Both the position numbers and the translations under genes were made by a program. From NCBI RefSeq assembly GCF_000718325.1, contig NZ_JOFV01000016.1, forward strand, positions 14,348 through 78,347: a stretch of 64,000 nt of DNA, written 5' to 3'. The DNA is from Oerskovia turbata (GTDB lineage: Bacteria > Actinomycetota > Actinomycetes > Actinomycetales > Cellulomonadaceae). Under the pieces are notes generated by a model. It was not told where the DNA came from and ran no database searches. It was given only the letters and a program-made list of their open reading frames with translations. Each line of letters starts with the position of its first letter. Position 1 is the stretch's first letter. This document shows positions 10,607 to 18,515 of this stretch, piece after piece.

Positions 10607-10621
10607 CCGTCCTGCCCGTCT
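10588..10621. repeat. 17-bp exact tandem duplication across the ceoC stop codon
   Basis: GACCGTCCTGCCCGTCT occurs at 10588-10604 and again directly at 10605-10621. The stop codon TGA is at the junction (10604-10606). It looks like a recent slippage duplication. Confidence 0.9.
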
Positions 10622-10671
10622 GCCGAGACGGCTCTCGGACGTCCCCACAGGCAGCCGGCCGGCTGGCCGTC

Positions 10672-11595
10672 TCAGCCCTTCTCGGGGACCGCCTGCGCCC
10701 CGTGCGGGCGGCGGACCAGCAGCCAGGTCAGCCAGAGCGTCAGCGCCCACAGCGGGATGCCCATGACGAGGCGGGCCGTGCCCAGCCAGGCGACCGCGTC
10801 CTCACCGGCCATGAACAGCGGGACCTGCACGGCGAGCCGCAGCGCGAACATCCCGACCCACAGCCACGTCGCGAGCGCGTAGCGGCGCATGAGCACCGCG
10901 TCCCCGCGCCAGCGATCGGCCCACGCCCGGAACGCGCCAGGAACCGGCGCGCCCTGGTCGCCGTCACTGCCGCCGACGTCACCCACCGTGCTCTCGACGC
11001 GCTGCCCCGGGGCGACGCGCGCACCCGAGGTCGTGGCGCCGTCGGGCACGTCGCTCGACGCGACTGCAGGCTTGACCTTGTCCCCGTCCGTCCAGCCGCT
11101 GCGCAGCGCCTCGACGACCAGGCCCACGACGGGCCACCGGACCAGCACCGAGACCGCCATCACCACCAGGTAGGCCGCGTTCGTGAGCAGACCCGCCGCG
11201 TAGTAGTTCTGCGCCTCGCCCGAGCGCCAGGCCCACAGGACGCCGATCGCGACGCCCAGGAAGCCCCCGAAAGCCTGCGTGACGGGCGTGCGCTGCACGA
11301 GGCGTGCCGCCACGGCCACGAGCGCGACCGCGACCGACGCGACGAGCGCAGGCTGCAGCGTGTTGCCCGTCGCGATGAACACGACCACGAACACGAGGCC
11401 GGGCGCCATGGACTCCACGAGACCGCGCACCCCACCGATCGTCTCGGCGAGCGAGAACGACTCCCCCGCCAGGGCGCGCACGCCCCGCGCGGCACCCTCG
11501 TCCGGAGGGACGACGTCGTCGATCGCGTCCGCGACCACCTCGACCTCCTGGGCGGGGTCCACCGGGCCGCGCTCACGGATGGGCTCGTGCGTCAT
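10672..11595 (-). CDS. DUF3159 membrane protein
   Basis: A 307-residue integral membrane protein of the actinobacterial DUF3159 family (Rv2693c type), function unknown. A short acidic N terminus precedes about six hydrophobic segments: GLVFVVVFIATG, a valine/alanine-rich second segment, FGGFLGVAIGVLWAW, then a hydrophilic linker and further segments ending near the C terminus. It lies last in the minus-strand run dut, DUF3710, OB-fold protein, DUF3159, the same order as in mycobacteria. The ATG at 11595 is used; a GTG 30 bases upstream, four bases after the previous stop, is an equally possible start. Confidence 0.8.
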   Translation of the reverse strand: MTHEPIRERGPVDPAQEVEVVADAIDDVVPPDEGAARGVRALAGESFSLAETIGGVRGLVESMAPGLVFVVVFIATGNTLQPALVASVAVALVAVAARLVQRTPVTQAFGGFLGVAIGVLWAWRSGEAQNYYAAGLLTNAAYLVVMAVSVLVRWPVVGLVVEALRSGWTDGDKVKPAVASSDVPDGATTSGARVAPGQRVESTVGDVGGSDGDQGAPVPGAFRAWADRWRGDAVLMRRYALATWLWVGMFALRLAVQVPLFMAGEDAVAWLGTARLVMGIPLWALTLWLTWLLVRRPHGAQAVPEKG

Positions 11596-11629
11596 GTCGT
11601 CTCTCTCGCCGGCAGGAAAAGTCACGGAC

Positions 11630-11998
11630 TCACTCGCCTGCGCGCGGGCGCAGCTCGTAGCGGGGGTTGAACATGGTGCGCCGGCCCGCGATCTCGCAGA
11701 CCAGCCCCTCGACGCGGACGCGACGTCCCGGCTCGACGCCCGCGATACGACGACGGCCGAGCCAGACCAGGTCGAGCGACCCGGACCCGTCGTACAGCTC
11801 GGCCTCGACCGTCGGCGCGCCCTCCCGCGGGCGCAGGATGACCGAGCGCATCACGCCCGAGACGGTCGCGCGCTTGCGGTTCGCGAGCTCGGAGACGGCC
11901 GAGCACCCGACCTGGCTCGCGGAGTCGTGCCGCTCCTCGTCCGCCGCGATCTCCTCCTGGGAGGCCAGCACGGAGTGCAGCACCTGACGCAGCGTCAT
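11630..11998 (-). CDS. OB-fold nucleic-acid-binding protein (Rv2694c type)
   Basis: A 122-residue protein with an OB-fold: residues about 45-110 contain the strand pattern ATVSGVMRSVILRP, VEAELYDGSGSLDLVWLGRR, PGRRVRVEGLVCE, typical of single-strand nucleic-acid-binding OB domains. The biological target is unknown. The ATG lies two bases after the stop of the DUF3710 gene and has GAGAGG about eight bases upstream inside that gene, indicating co-translation. The synteny matches Rv2694c, between DUF3159 and DUF3710. Confidence 0.82.
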   Translation of the reverse strand: MTLRQVLHSVLASQEEIAADEERHDSASQVGCSAVSELANRKRATVSGVMRSVILRPREGAPTVEAELYDGSGSLDLVWLGRRRIAGVEPGRRVRVEGLVCEIAGRRTMFNPRYELRPRAGE

Positions 11999-12000
11999 GG

Positions 12001-12762
12001 TCAACGCCTCTCGGTGATCTCCGGCCCGCGCGTGAGCGGGTCGAAGGTCGGGAGCGACGGAGCGGCGCCCTCCGGAGCGGCGACCGCGGGGCGCTGCGGC
12101 TGGCCAGGAAGGTGCATCGCGAGGAGGTCGCGGGGCGGGCGCGCGTTCTGGTCACGGACGACGACGATGTTCGCGAAGACCGACTCGAGCAGCCGGGCCG
12201 CCTCCGGGTCCGCGGCGGCCCTGCCCGTCAGGACACCCCGCAGGAACCAGCGCGGCCCGTCGACACCGACGAACCGGGCCGCACGGAAGCCCTTCTGACC
12301 GTCCGGCCCCGTGGCCGGGAGCTTCGCGAGCAGCTCGCGACCGAACGTGCCGGGGATGTCGTCGACCGTCCCGCCCTGCTGACGGACGGACTCGGCGATC
12401 TCCTCACGGATCTCGTCCCAGATTCCCATGGTCTTGGGCGCTGCGAAGGCCTGGATCTGCAACGCGGAACCGTTGACCGCGACCGCGGCCCCCGTGATCT
12501 TCTGCGTCTTCTTGTCGACCTCCATGCGCAGCTCCATGCCCGGGACACCCGGCAGCCAGATGGCCCCGAGGTCCGCGCGGGCACCGAGCTCGCTCACCTG
12601 CGAGGCGTCGAACGGGCCACGAGCACCCGCCGCGGGCGCGACCGGCGCCTGGGTCCCCGGGGCGCCGACCGCGCCTGCTGCGGTCTCCTCGGTCCCGGAG
12701 CCCTCGGCGGCGACCGCTTCGTCGCTCGACTTCTGCGACGCACTACGCCGGAACAAACCCAC
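12001..12762 (-). CDS. DUF3710 protein
   Basis: A 253-residue soluble protein of the actinobacterial DUF3710 family (Rv2696c type), function unknown. Residues about 1-50 are Ala/Gly/Pro-rich and probably disordered; the conserved domain follows from about residue 52 (ARADLGAIWLPGVPGMELRM through the WDEIREEIAES and GPRWFLRGVLTG segments). The GTG start has AAGGAG upstream, a clear Shine-Dalgarno site. It is co-directional with the OB-fold gene with a 2-bp gap, and 150 bp downstream of dut. Confidence 0.83.
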   Translation of the reverse strand: MGLFRRSASQKSSDEAVAAEGSGTEETAAGAVGAPGTQAPVAPAAGARGPFDASQVSELGARADLGAIWLPGVPGMELRMEVDKKTQKITGAAVAVNGSALQIQAFAAPKTMGIWDEIREEIAESVRQQGGTVDDIPGTFGRELLAKLPATGPDGQKGFRAARFVGVDGPRWFLRGVLTGRAAADPEAARLLESVFANIVVVRDQNARPPRDLLAMHLPGQPQRPAVAAPEGAAPSLPTFDPLTRGPEITERR

Positions 12763-12912
12763 GGACCTTCTCCTTCAGCTCTTCGCCGTGTCGACCATCG
12801 ACGACGGCTCGTTCGGGACGGCAGTACCGACCCCTGCTGCTCCCACCCTAGACCGGTGCGACGCCCACGTGACCGCCCTCGGCCACGGGCGAACACCCCG
12901 ACGTCGCGGGGC

Positions 12913-13422
12913 TCACTGCGCGGCGACCCACCCGCCGCTCGACCCGAAGCCGCCCTCGCCGCGGTGCGAGCCGGGCAGCCGCTCGGCCTGCAGGAAGCGC
13001 GCGTGCTCGACCTTCTGGATCACGAGCTGGGCGACACGGTCCCCCCGGTGCAGCACGACGGGGGTCTGCGGGTCCGTGTTGTGCAGGACCACCTTGATCT
13101 CGCCGCGATAGCCCGCGTCGACGGTCCCCGGTGCGTTCACGATCGTCAGGCCGTGCCGGGCCGCGAGGCCCGAACGGGGGTGGACGAACGCTGCGTAGCC
13201 GTCGGGCAGCGCGATTGCGAGCCCCGTCGGGACGACGGCCCGGCCCTGCGGTGCGATCTCCACGTCGACGGTCGTCACGAGGTCGGCACCGGCGTCGCCC
13301 GGGTGGGCGTAGGCGGGGACAGGGGTCACGTCGTCGAGGAGCTGGACCAGCACCTCGACGTCGCCCGGTCGGGCGGGTACGGGCGCGAGGGCGGTCGGGG
13401 CCGCCGGTTCGTCGTTGGGCAC
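12913..13422 (-). CDS. dut: deoxyuridine 5'-triphosphate nucleotidohydrolase
   Basis: dUTPase hydrolyses dUTP to dUMP and PPi, keeping uracil out of DNA and feeding thymidylate synthesis. The 169-residue sequence has all five trimeric dUTPase motifs: [49 protein letters not shown] and the C-terminal glycine-rich arm GEGGFGSSG. The first about 20 residues extend beyond the usual N terminus. The start GTG has TAGGCT (plus-strand 13429-13434) six bases upstream, consistent with a leaderless message. It heads the minus-strand group dut, DUF3710, OB, DUF3159. Confidence 0.95.
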   Translation of the reverse strand: MPNDEPAAPTALAPVPARPGDVEVLVQLLDDVTPVPAYAHPGDAGADLVTTVDVEIAPQGRAVVPTGLAIALPDGYAAFVHPRSGLAARHGLTIVNAPGTVDAGYRGEIKVVLHNTDPQTPVVLHRGDRVAQLVIQKVEHARFLQAERLPGSHRGEGGFGSSGGWVAAQ

Positions 13423-13501
13423 CCGCAGAGCCTAGTCCGCGGCGGGCGGACCCGCGAACACCCTCGAGCGCCTCGGGTGCCCGGGCAGGGCCCGCCCGCC
13501 G

Positions 13502-13574
13502 GGACGCACAGCCGGACGCACGGCTGGACGCACGGCTGGACGCACGGCTGGACGCGCCCGCCGGACGCGCTGCC
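13502..13574. repeat. 12-bp tandem repeat in the dut/DUF3093 divergent gap
   Basis: Six consecutive units begin with GGACGC. The core unit GGACGCACGGCT occurs exactly three times (13514-13549), preceded by GGACGCACAGCC and followed by two diverged copies. The array lies between the divergent starts of dut (13422) and the DUF3093 gene (13608). Open frames through it encode only a repeated LDAR-like peptide and are not supported as genes. Confidence 0.85.
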
Positions 13575-13607
13575 GGCACCTCGGGACGGACCTGGGATGA
13601 TGGGCTC

Positions 13608-14150
13608 ATGCCTCAGCCTGCCCCTGACTACAGCGAACGCCTGCTCCCCGGCCCGGGCGGGTGGTCCGCCGCCGTCGCCTTCGCCGCCGTCCTCGGTGTG
13701 GCCCTGTGGCCCGTCGACGACGTGCTGTCGATCAGCACCGCCACCGTGGCCCTCGTCGTCCTCGTCGCGCTCGCGTGGTGGACCTCCCCCGTGGTCTCGG
13801 TCTCGCCCGGCCCGGACGGCCGGACGCTGCGCGCGGGCCGAGCCACGATCCCGACGTCGCTCCTCGGGGCCACCACGGTGCTCGACCGCGCCGCCATGAC
13901 CCGCGAGCTCGGCCCCTCGCTCGACGCCCGGGCGTACGTCTGCCTGCGGGCGTGGGCCCGGACCGGGGTGCGTGTCGAGATCGTCGACCCGGCCGACCCG
14001 ACCCCGTACTGGCTCGTCTCCACGCGGCGCCCCGCCGAGCTCGCCGCGACCCTCGCCGCGAGCGGTGGCCCCGCGCCCCGCCCAGGGGCTTCGGCGACCG
14101 GCCCAGAGGCGTCGGGCGCCACGACCGATGCCGGGCCGGCCCCACGCTGA
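13608..14150 (+). CDS. DUF3093 membrane protein
   Basis: A 180-residue actinobacterial DUF3093 protein (Rv2698 type), function unknown. Two adjacent membrane segments occupy residues about 18-60 (AVAFAAVLGVALW and TVALVVLVALAWW), followed by a PH-like soluble domain with the family motif LRAGRATIPTSLLG and AYVCLRAWARTGVRVEI, and an Ala/Gly/Pro-rich tail. Two membrane helices plus a PH-like domain suggest a membrane-anchored sensor or scaffold, which is inference. GATGAT lies six bases before the ATG, a weak leaderless signal. It is divergent from dut. Confidence 0.82.
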   Translation: MPQPAPDYSERLLPGPGGWSAAVAFAAVLGVALWPVDDVLSISTATVALVVLVALAWWTSPVVSVSPGPDGRTLRAGRATIPTSLLGATTVLDRAAMTRELGPSLDARAYVCLRAWARTGVRVEIVDPADPTPYWLVSTRRPAELAATLAASGGPAPRPGASATGPEASGATTDAGPAPR

Positions 14151-14187
14151 CCCCCGGGCGCACGGACGGCGCTGACCCTGGACGCAC

Positions 14188-14223
14188 GGACGGCCGCCAC
14201 CCCTCGTGGGGTGGCGGCCGTCC
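14188..14223. terminator. bidirectional hairpin terminator
   Basis: A perfect 16-bp stem (left arm GGACGGCCGCCACCCC at 14188-14203) with a TCGT loop, between the convergent ends of the DUF3093 and DUF4193 genes. Confidence 0.85.
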
Positions 14224-14241
14224 GACGTGGGGCTCAGGCCG

Positions 14242-14541
14242 TCAGGCCGCGCACTCCGAGCAGATCTGCTGCCCGTTCTTCTCGTACGCGAGCTGGCTGC
14301 GGTGGTGCACGAGGAAGCAGCTCGAACAGGTGAACTCGTCAGCCTGTCGAGGCAGCACGCGGACCGAGAGCTCTTCACCGGAAAGGTCCGCGCCCGGGAG
14401 CTCGAACCCTTCCGCAGCCTCGGTCTCGTCTTCGTCCACAACGCCCGAGCTCTTGTCGGAGCGACGAGCCTGCAGCTCTTGGATCGAGTCCTCGCTGAGA
14501 TCCTCTTCGCTCTTGCGGGGGGCGTCGTAGTCAGTTGCCAT
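14242..14541 (-). CDS. DUF4193 zinc-ribbon-like protein
   Basis: A 99-residue small protein of the DUF4193 family (Rv2699c type). The first two thirds are acidic (ATDYDAPRKSEEDLSEDSIQ); the C terminus has two cysteine pairs, CSSC and CSEC, separated by about 20 residues, a likely zinc site. Related small proteins accompany dut and sigA in many actinobacteria; a role in transcription is suspected but not shown here. The ATG is set at the conserved MATDYDAPR start. A long leader of about 100 bases with an inverted repeat lies upstream. Confidence 0.87.
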   Translation of the reverse strand: MATDYDAPRKSEEDLSEDSIQELQARRSDKSSGVVDEDETEAAEGFELPGADLSGEELSVRVLPRQADEFTCSSCFLVHHRSQLAYEKNGQQICSECAA

Positions 14542-14673
14542 CTGTGGGGTCACACTCCGGAACGTCGTGGTCGAACATGGGGGTCGTTCGGTCCGGCGAA
14601 GGCCGTCGAACAGGCACTCCGTAGGACGTGTTGCTGGACGTCCTGACTGGTGTACGCGTGTAATGCTCCGCCG

Positions 14674-14690
14674 CCGGGAATTGTTCCCGG
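14674..14690. promoter_or_regulatory. inverted repeat upstream of the DUF4193 gene
   Basis: CCGGGAA-TTG-TTCCCGG, a perfect 7-3-7 inverted repeat in a locally AT-richer patch about 135 bases upstream of the DUF4193 start. A TTACAC hexamer close by on the minus strand could be a -10 box. The repeat could be an operator or a small hairpin; I see nothing else in the 238-bp gap between DUF4193 and suhB. Confidence 0.4.
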
Positions 14691-14779
14691 GGGCGAACGG
14701 ATTCTGCACCATTTACCGAGCGCGCGCATCCCCGACGCGAGTGGTCCTCGTCACCCCTCACCAGGCCTGACGGGTTCCC

Positions 14780-15637
14780 TCACCGGTTGCCGTCGGAATC
14801 GGCACCGGCCGCCTCCAGGATCACGACCAGGTCCGACACCGCTTGCGGCGCGCCGGCGACCGTCATCTCGACCCCCGCCGCACGCCCGCGCAGGCCCGTG
14901 ACCCTCGCGCCCGCCTCCTGCGCGACGAGCGCTCCCGCGGCGAGGTCCCAGGGGTTGAGGCCACGCTCGTAGTACAGGTCCAGGCTGCCGGTCGCCACCA
15001 GGCACAGGTCGATCGCCGCCGAGCCGAGCCGGCGGATGTCACGCACCTGAGGCAGCACGTCCACGAGCACCTGCGCCTGGTGGCGCCGCCGGTCGGCGTC
15101 GTACCCGAAGCCCGTCCCGACGAGGGACGTCGCGAGCGGACCCGCCGGGTTGACCGCCACGGGCTCGCCGTCGAGGGTCGCGCCCGCGCCGAGCCCGGCC
15201 GTCCAGGTGCGGCCGTCGACGATCGAGTGCACGGCGCCCGCGAGCACCGTCCACTCGGCGGGGTCGGGCGGACCGGCCACCACGGCGACCGAGATCGCGT
15301 ACGAGGCGACCGAGTACAGGTAGTTGACCGTGCCGTCGATCGGGTCGATGACCCAGGTCAGCCCGGAGGTGCCCGCCGACGCCCCCTCCTCCTCGCCGAG
15401 GATCGCGTCGTCGGGACGCTCACGCGCGATGACGCGGCGCAGCAGGGCCTCCGACTCGGCGTCCATGGCGGTCACGACGTCGACCGCGCTCGACTTGGTC
15501 GCGGCCACCTCGACGTGCTCGGGTCGGCCGTCGCGCACGAGCGCCCCGGCCTCCCTGGCCATGCGCTCAGCGAGAGCGCGCAGCCCCGCGATCGTGACGT
15601 CGTCGGGCAGGCGGGGATCATCGATGAAGGTGCTCAC
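14780..15637 (-). CDS. suhB: inositol monophosphatase family protein
   Basis: A 285-residue Mg2+-dependent phosphatase expected to release inositol from inositol-1-phosphate, which in actinobacteria feeds phosphatidylinositol and mycothiol. The metal-binding signatures are all present: GEEEG near residue 83, WVIDPIDGTVNY near 96, and the C-terminal WDLAAGALVAQEAGA. The GTG start at 15637 lies close behind the stop of the TRIC gene on the same strand, with GAGG just upstream. Position near dut and DUF4193 matches Rv2701c (suhB). A 3'(2'),5'-bisphosphate nucleotidase activity is a less likely alternative. Confidence 0.92.
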   Translation of the reverse strand: MSTFIDDPRLPDDVTIAGLRALAERMAREAGALVRDGRPEHVEVAATKSSAVDVVTAMDAESEALLRRVIARERPDDAILGEEEGASAGTSGLTWVIDPIDGTVNYLYSVASYAISVAVVAGPPDPAEWTVLAGAVHSIVDGRTWTAGLGAGATLDGEPVAVNPAGPLATSLVGTGFGYDADRRRHQAQVLVDVLPQVRDIRRLGSAAIDLCLVATGSLDLYYERGLNPWDLAAGALVAQEAGARVTGLRGRAAGVEMTVAGAPQAVSDLVVILEAAGADSDGNR

Positions 15638-15640
15638 GCC

Positions 15641-16303
15641 TCACATCCTGCCCGACCCCGCTCCCCCGCGACGCCCCGACCACGGGCCCGGGACCGTCCA
15701 GCCCAGGCGCAGCGAGAGCAGCCGGAAGCCGAAGATCAGCGCGATCGTCGCGAGCTGCGTCCACCCCGTGAGCCACCCCTCGCGCCACAGGACGGCCGTG
15801 ATGAACGCGCCCACGATCGCCGGCACGGCGTAGAGCTGACGGTCCTGGAGGATGAGGGGCGCCTCGCTCGTGAGCAGGTCGCGCAGGATCCCGCCGCCGA
15901 TCCCCGTCAGGGTGCCCACGATCACCGCGGCCATGAGACCGACCCCGTGGTCGAGACCCTTGGTCGTCCCGACGATCACGAACAGCGCGAGCGCGCCGGC
16001 ATCGAGCACGACGATCCCGCGCCGCATCCGTTCGAGGCGCGGGTGGAAGAAGTAGATGACGACGCCCGCGGCGAGCGCGGCCACCACGAGGCGCCAGCTC
16101 GAGATCCCGACGGGAGGCGTCGCGCCGATCAGCACGTCGCGCAGGATCCCGCCGCCCAGGCCCGTCGCCCAGGCGAGCACGAGCACCCCGAAGATGTCGA
16201 ACGACTTGCGGATCGCGGACAGCCCGCCGGACAGTGCGGCGCAGAAGACGGCGCCCAGCTCGAGGACGTCGTCCATCGGGAACTCGATCACGGGGAGAAT
16301 CAT
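15641..16303 (-). CDS. TRIC/UPF0126-family membrane channel
   Basis: A 220-residue protein with seven hydrophobic segments built from two repeats of the UPF0126 domain, recognisable by ATGLGGGILRDVL and VGTLTGIGGGILRDLL. Members are trimeric intracellular cation (TRIC) channels or, in some annotations, glycine transporters. The second GGGILRD copy confirms the internal duplication. It ends three bases before the suhB start, so both are probably on one transcript. The ATG at 16303 is preferred; a shorter ATG at 16276 also fits the family N terminus. Confidence 0.86.
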   Translation of the reverse strand: MILPVIEFPMDDVLELGAVFCAALSGGLSAIRKSFDIFGVLVLAWATGLGGGILRDVLIGATPPVGISSWRLVVAALAAGVVIYFFHPRLERMRRGIVVLDAGALALFVIVGTTKGLDHGVGLMAAVIVGTLTGIGGGILRDLLTSEAPLILQDRQLYAVPAIVGAFITAVLWREGWLTGWTQLATIALIFGFRLLSLRLGWTVPGPWSGRRGGAGSGRM

Positions 16304-16364
16304 CCCAGCAGACCCCGGAACGCGGCACACCGAGCCGCCTGCGCGGCGTGGGCGATCCGGGATG

Positions 16365-16420
16365 GCACTCTCGGGAGTGCAGGCCCACCGGCGACGAGCC
16401 GGTCTGCACGGAGCGGGAGG
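16365..16420 (+). promoter_or_regulatory. structured leader of sepH with two alternative hairpins
   Basis: Hairpin A pairs GCACTC (16365-16370) with GAGTGC (16375-16380) around TCGG. Hairpin B pairs GTGCAG (16377-16382) with CTGCAC (16104+300, i.e. 16404-16409) and, inside, ACCGGC (16387-16392) with GCCGGT (16398-16403) around GACGA. A and B share bases 16377-16380 and cannot form together. The Shine-Dalgarno GGGAGG (16415-16420) follows hairpin B after five bases. This is the geometry of a small translational or transcriptional switch, or of one complex fold; the ligand, if any, is unknown. Confidence 0.5.
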
Positions 16421-16424
16421 ATTC

Positions 16425-17720
16425 ATGGACGAGCTCGAGCTGGTGAGGTTGCACGAGGACGGGGAGACCCTCGTCCTCGCCGGAGCGGACGGTGCGCGGT
16501 TCACGCTGCCCATCGACGACGCGCTGCGCGCTGCGGTGCGCCGTGACCGCACCCAGCTCGAACAGCTGCGGGCCCAGGCCCCCGGCGTCCTGCCCGTGCG
16601 AGAGATCCAGTCCCAGCTGCGCGCGGGGCACAGCGCCCGCGAGGTGGCCGAGAAGGCAGGCATCCCGATCGAGCAGGTGCGCCGCTTCGAAGGGCCCGTG
16701 CTCGCCGAGCAGGAGTTCGTCGTCGAGCAGGTCCGCAAGAACCGGTTGGGGCACGACGAGGGCTCCCTCACCCTGGGCGAGCTCGTCACCGAACGCCTGA
16801 CCGCCCGCGGCGTCGAGCCCGAGGACGTCGAGTGGTCCGCGGCACGACCCCACGGGGCGACGTGGACCGTCACGGCGCTGTTCCTGATCGGGGACCGTGC
16901 CCGCAGCGCGCGCTGGTCGTACGACCCCCAGTCCCGCTCGCTGCACGCCCTCGAGGACGAGGCCCGCTGGTTGTCCGGGGCCTCGCCCGAGGCCGAGCCC
17001 GTGCGCGGCGTGCGCGGCACGATCTTCGACCACGCGGCACGCGGGGGCGGACAGGCGCCCTCGGCACCGTCGGCGTCCTCGCCGGACCGGTCTGCGGGCG
17101 CCGACGCGTCGGACGAGCCCCCGCGCGCGAAGGTCGTCGAGCCCCTGCCGCTGCACGACGAGACGACCTCGATCCTCGACGACCTCAGCCAGCGGCGCGG
17201 GGTGCGTGCGCACCGCGACGAGGACACGGCGATCTTCGAGGGATTCGGCCCTCCCCAGACGTTCGACCTGGGCGACCGCTCCGCACGCCGCGACGACGCA
17301 CGCGACGACGAGGAGCGCGCGGGGGCCAAGGTCATCACCCTGGGCCAGGGTGGGCGCCACGGGTCGCACCACCGGCCCGACGACGGCGCTCACCCGTCGC
17401 GGTCGGCCCGCCAAGACGCTGGCCGGGACGAGGGGCTCGATCCGTCCGAGGAGCCTCCTGACCAGGACGCTCGGGACGCTCGGGACGCCCACCCTGCCGG
17501 GTCGGGCGGCCACGAGCACCGCACGGGCGGCGACCGCCCGACCGATGTCGGCCCCGAGGAGCACGTGCCCGTGGGCGCCACGCGCGCCCACCGCGAGGAA
17601 GCCCGGGACCGCACCGAGCCTGCGGCGCAACCGGCCGAGCCACGACGCAGCGGCCGCAAGCCCCGGGCGAGCGTTCCCAGCTGGGACGAGATCGTCTTCG
17701 GGGCCAGGCCCGAGCACTGA
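16425..17720 (+). CDS. sepH: septation protein SepH (DUF3071)
   Basis: A 431-residue homologue of SepH, which binds FtsZ and promotes filament assembly at actinobacterial division septa. The N-terminal DUF3071 domain spans residues about 1-165, with a helix-turn-helix-like segment (REIQSQLRAGHSAREVAEKAG) that in characterised SepH is used for FtsZ binding. The rest is a long disordered region with a central conserved acidic patch, His/Gly-rich stretches and a C-terminal PSWDEIVFGARPEH tail that recurs in the family. The ATG has GGGAGG four bases upstream, preceded by a structured leader. It is convergent with tdk. Confidence 0.92.
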   Translation: MDELELVRLHEDGETLVLAGADGARFTLPIDDALRAAVRRDRTQLEQLRAQAPGVLPVREIQSQLRAGHSAREVAEKAGIPIEQVRRFEGPVLAEQEFVVEQVRKNRLGHDEGSLTLGELVTERLTARGVEPEDVEWSAARPHGATWTVTALFLIGDRARSARWSYDPQSRSLHALEDEARWLSGASPEAEPVRGVRGTIFDHAARGGGQAPSAPSASSPDRSAGADASDEPPRAKVVEPLPLHDETTSILDDLSQRRGVRAHRDEDTAIFEGFGPPQTFDLGDRSARRDDARDDEERAGAKVITLGQGGRHGSHHRPDDGAHPSRSARQDAGRDEGLDPSEEPPDQDARDARDAHPAGSGGHEHRTGGDRPTDVGPEEHVPVGATRAHREEARDRTEPAAQPAEPRRSGRKPRASVPSWDEIVFGARPEH

Positions 17721-17764
17721 CGTCCCGACGTCGACGGCCGCGGCCGCCCGCAGGGCGCTCGTCG

Positions 17765-18433
17765 TCAGCGCGTCGTCGGGTCCTGCGACAGATCGAGGGC
17801 CAGCTCGTCTCCGGAGGCCGAGCGCAGCCGGGCCGACGCAGAGGTCATGCGCCGCATGTGGTGCCGTCGGCACAGGACCTCGTACGCGACCTCGCTCTCG
17901 CTGTCCCCCGTGTCGCCGACCACGACCTGCGCGCCCTCGACGACCATCCAGCCGTCGACCGTGCGCGCGTTGTGGGTCGCACGGGCGCCGCACCAGCACA
18001 GCGCCTGCACCTGGAGCACCTCGACCCGGTCCGCCAGCTCGATGAGCCGCGCCGACCCCGGGAACAGGCGCGAGCGGAAGTCCGCCGTGATGCCGAACGC
18101 GAAGACATCGATCTCGACCTCGTCCACCAGGCGCGCGAGCTGCTCGACCTGGGTCGTGGAGTAGAACTGGGCCTCGTCGCAGATCAGGTAGTCGACGGTC
18201 TCACCGTGCCGGCGCGCGTCCACCACGAACGACCAGAAGTCCGTGTCGTCGCGGACCTCGTGCGCGGCGACCTCGAGGCCGAGGCGCGAGGAGAGCCGGT
18301 CCGTCCCGGCGCGGTCGTTGCGGGAGAACGTGAGCCCCGACCGACCGCGCGCGGAGTGGTTGTGGTCGAGCTGCAGGGCGAGCGTGGACTTGCCGCAGTC
18401 CATCGTGCCGGAGAAGAAGACCAGCTCTGCCAC
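17765..18433 (-). CDS. tdk: thymidine kinase
   Basis: A 222-residue type II thymidine kinase that phosphorylates thymidine for salvage into dTTP. It has the P-loop GTMDCGKST at residues 9-17, the Walker B DEAQFYS, the lasso/zinc region with CWCG and CRRHH, and the size expected for the family. The GTG start has GAAAGG about eight bases upstream. It is the last gene of a minus-strand series running from the GNAT/acyl-CoA-synthetase gene, 82 bp after the phosphodiesterase gene. Confidence 0.95.
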   Translation of the reverse strand: MAELVFFSGTMDCGKSTLALQLDHNHSARGRSGLTFSRNDRAGTDRLSSRLGLEVAAHEVRDDTDFWSFVVDARRHGETVDYLICDEAQFYSTTQVEQLARLVDEVEIDVFAFGITADFRSRLFPGSARLIELADRVEVLQVQALCWCGARATHNARTVDGWMVVEGAQVVVGDTGDSESEVAYEVLCRRHHMRRMTSASARLRSASGDELALDLSQDPTTR

Positions 18434-18515
18434 GGTCGTGGGCCTTTCGGGTACGGGGACGGTCCCCTGAGGGCGCCCGGTCGCGTGTCTGGACCGGGTC
18501 GGGGTGGTTGCGTGC

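Noticed and set aside
13502..13607. A coding frame through the 12-bp tandem repeat giving an LDAR-repeat peptide fused to DUF3093
   Set aside because: The repeat translates in several frames to simple peptides, and the conserved DUF3093 protein begins at the ATG at 13608.
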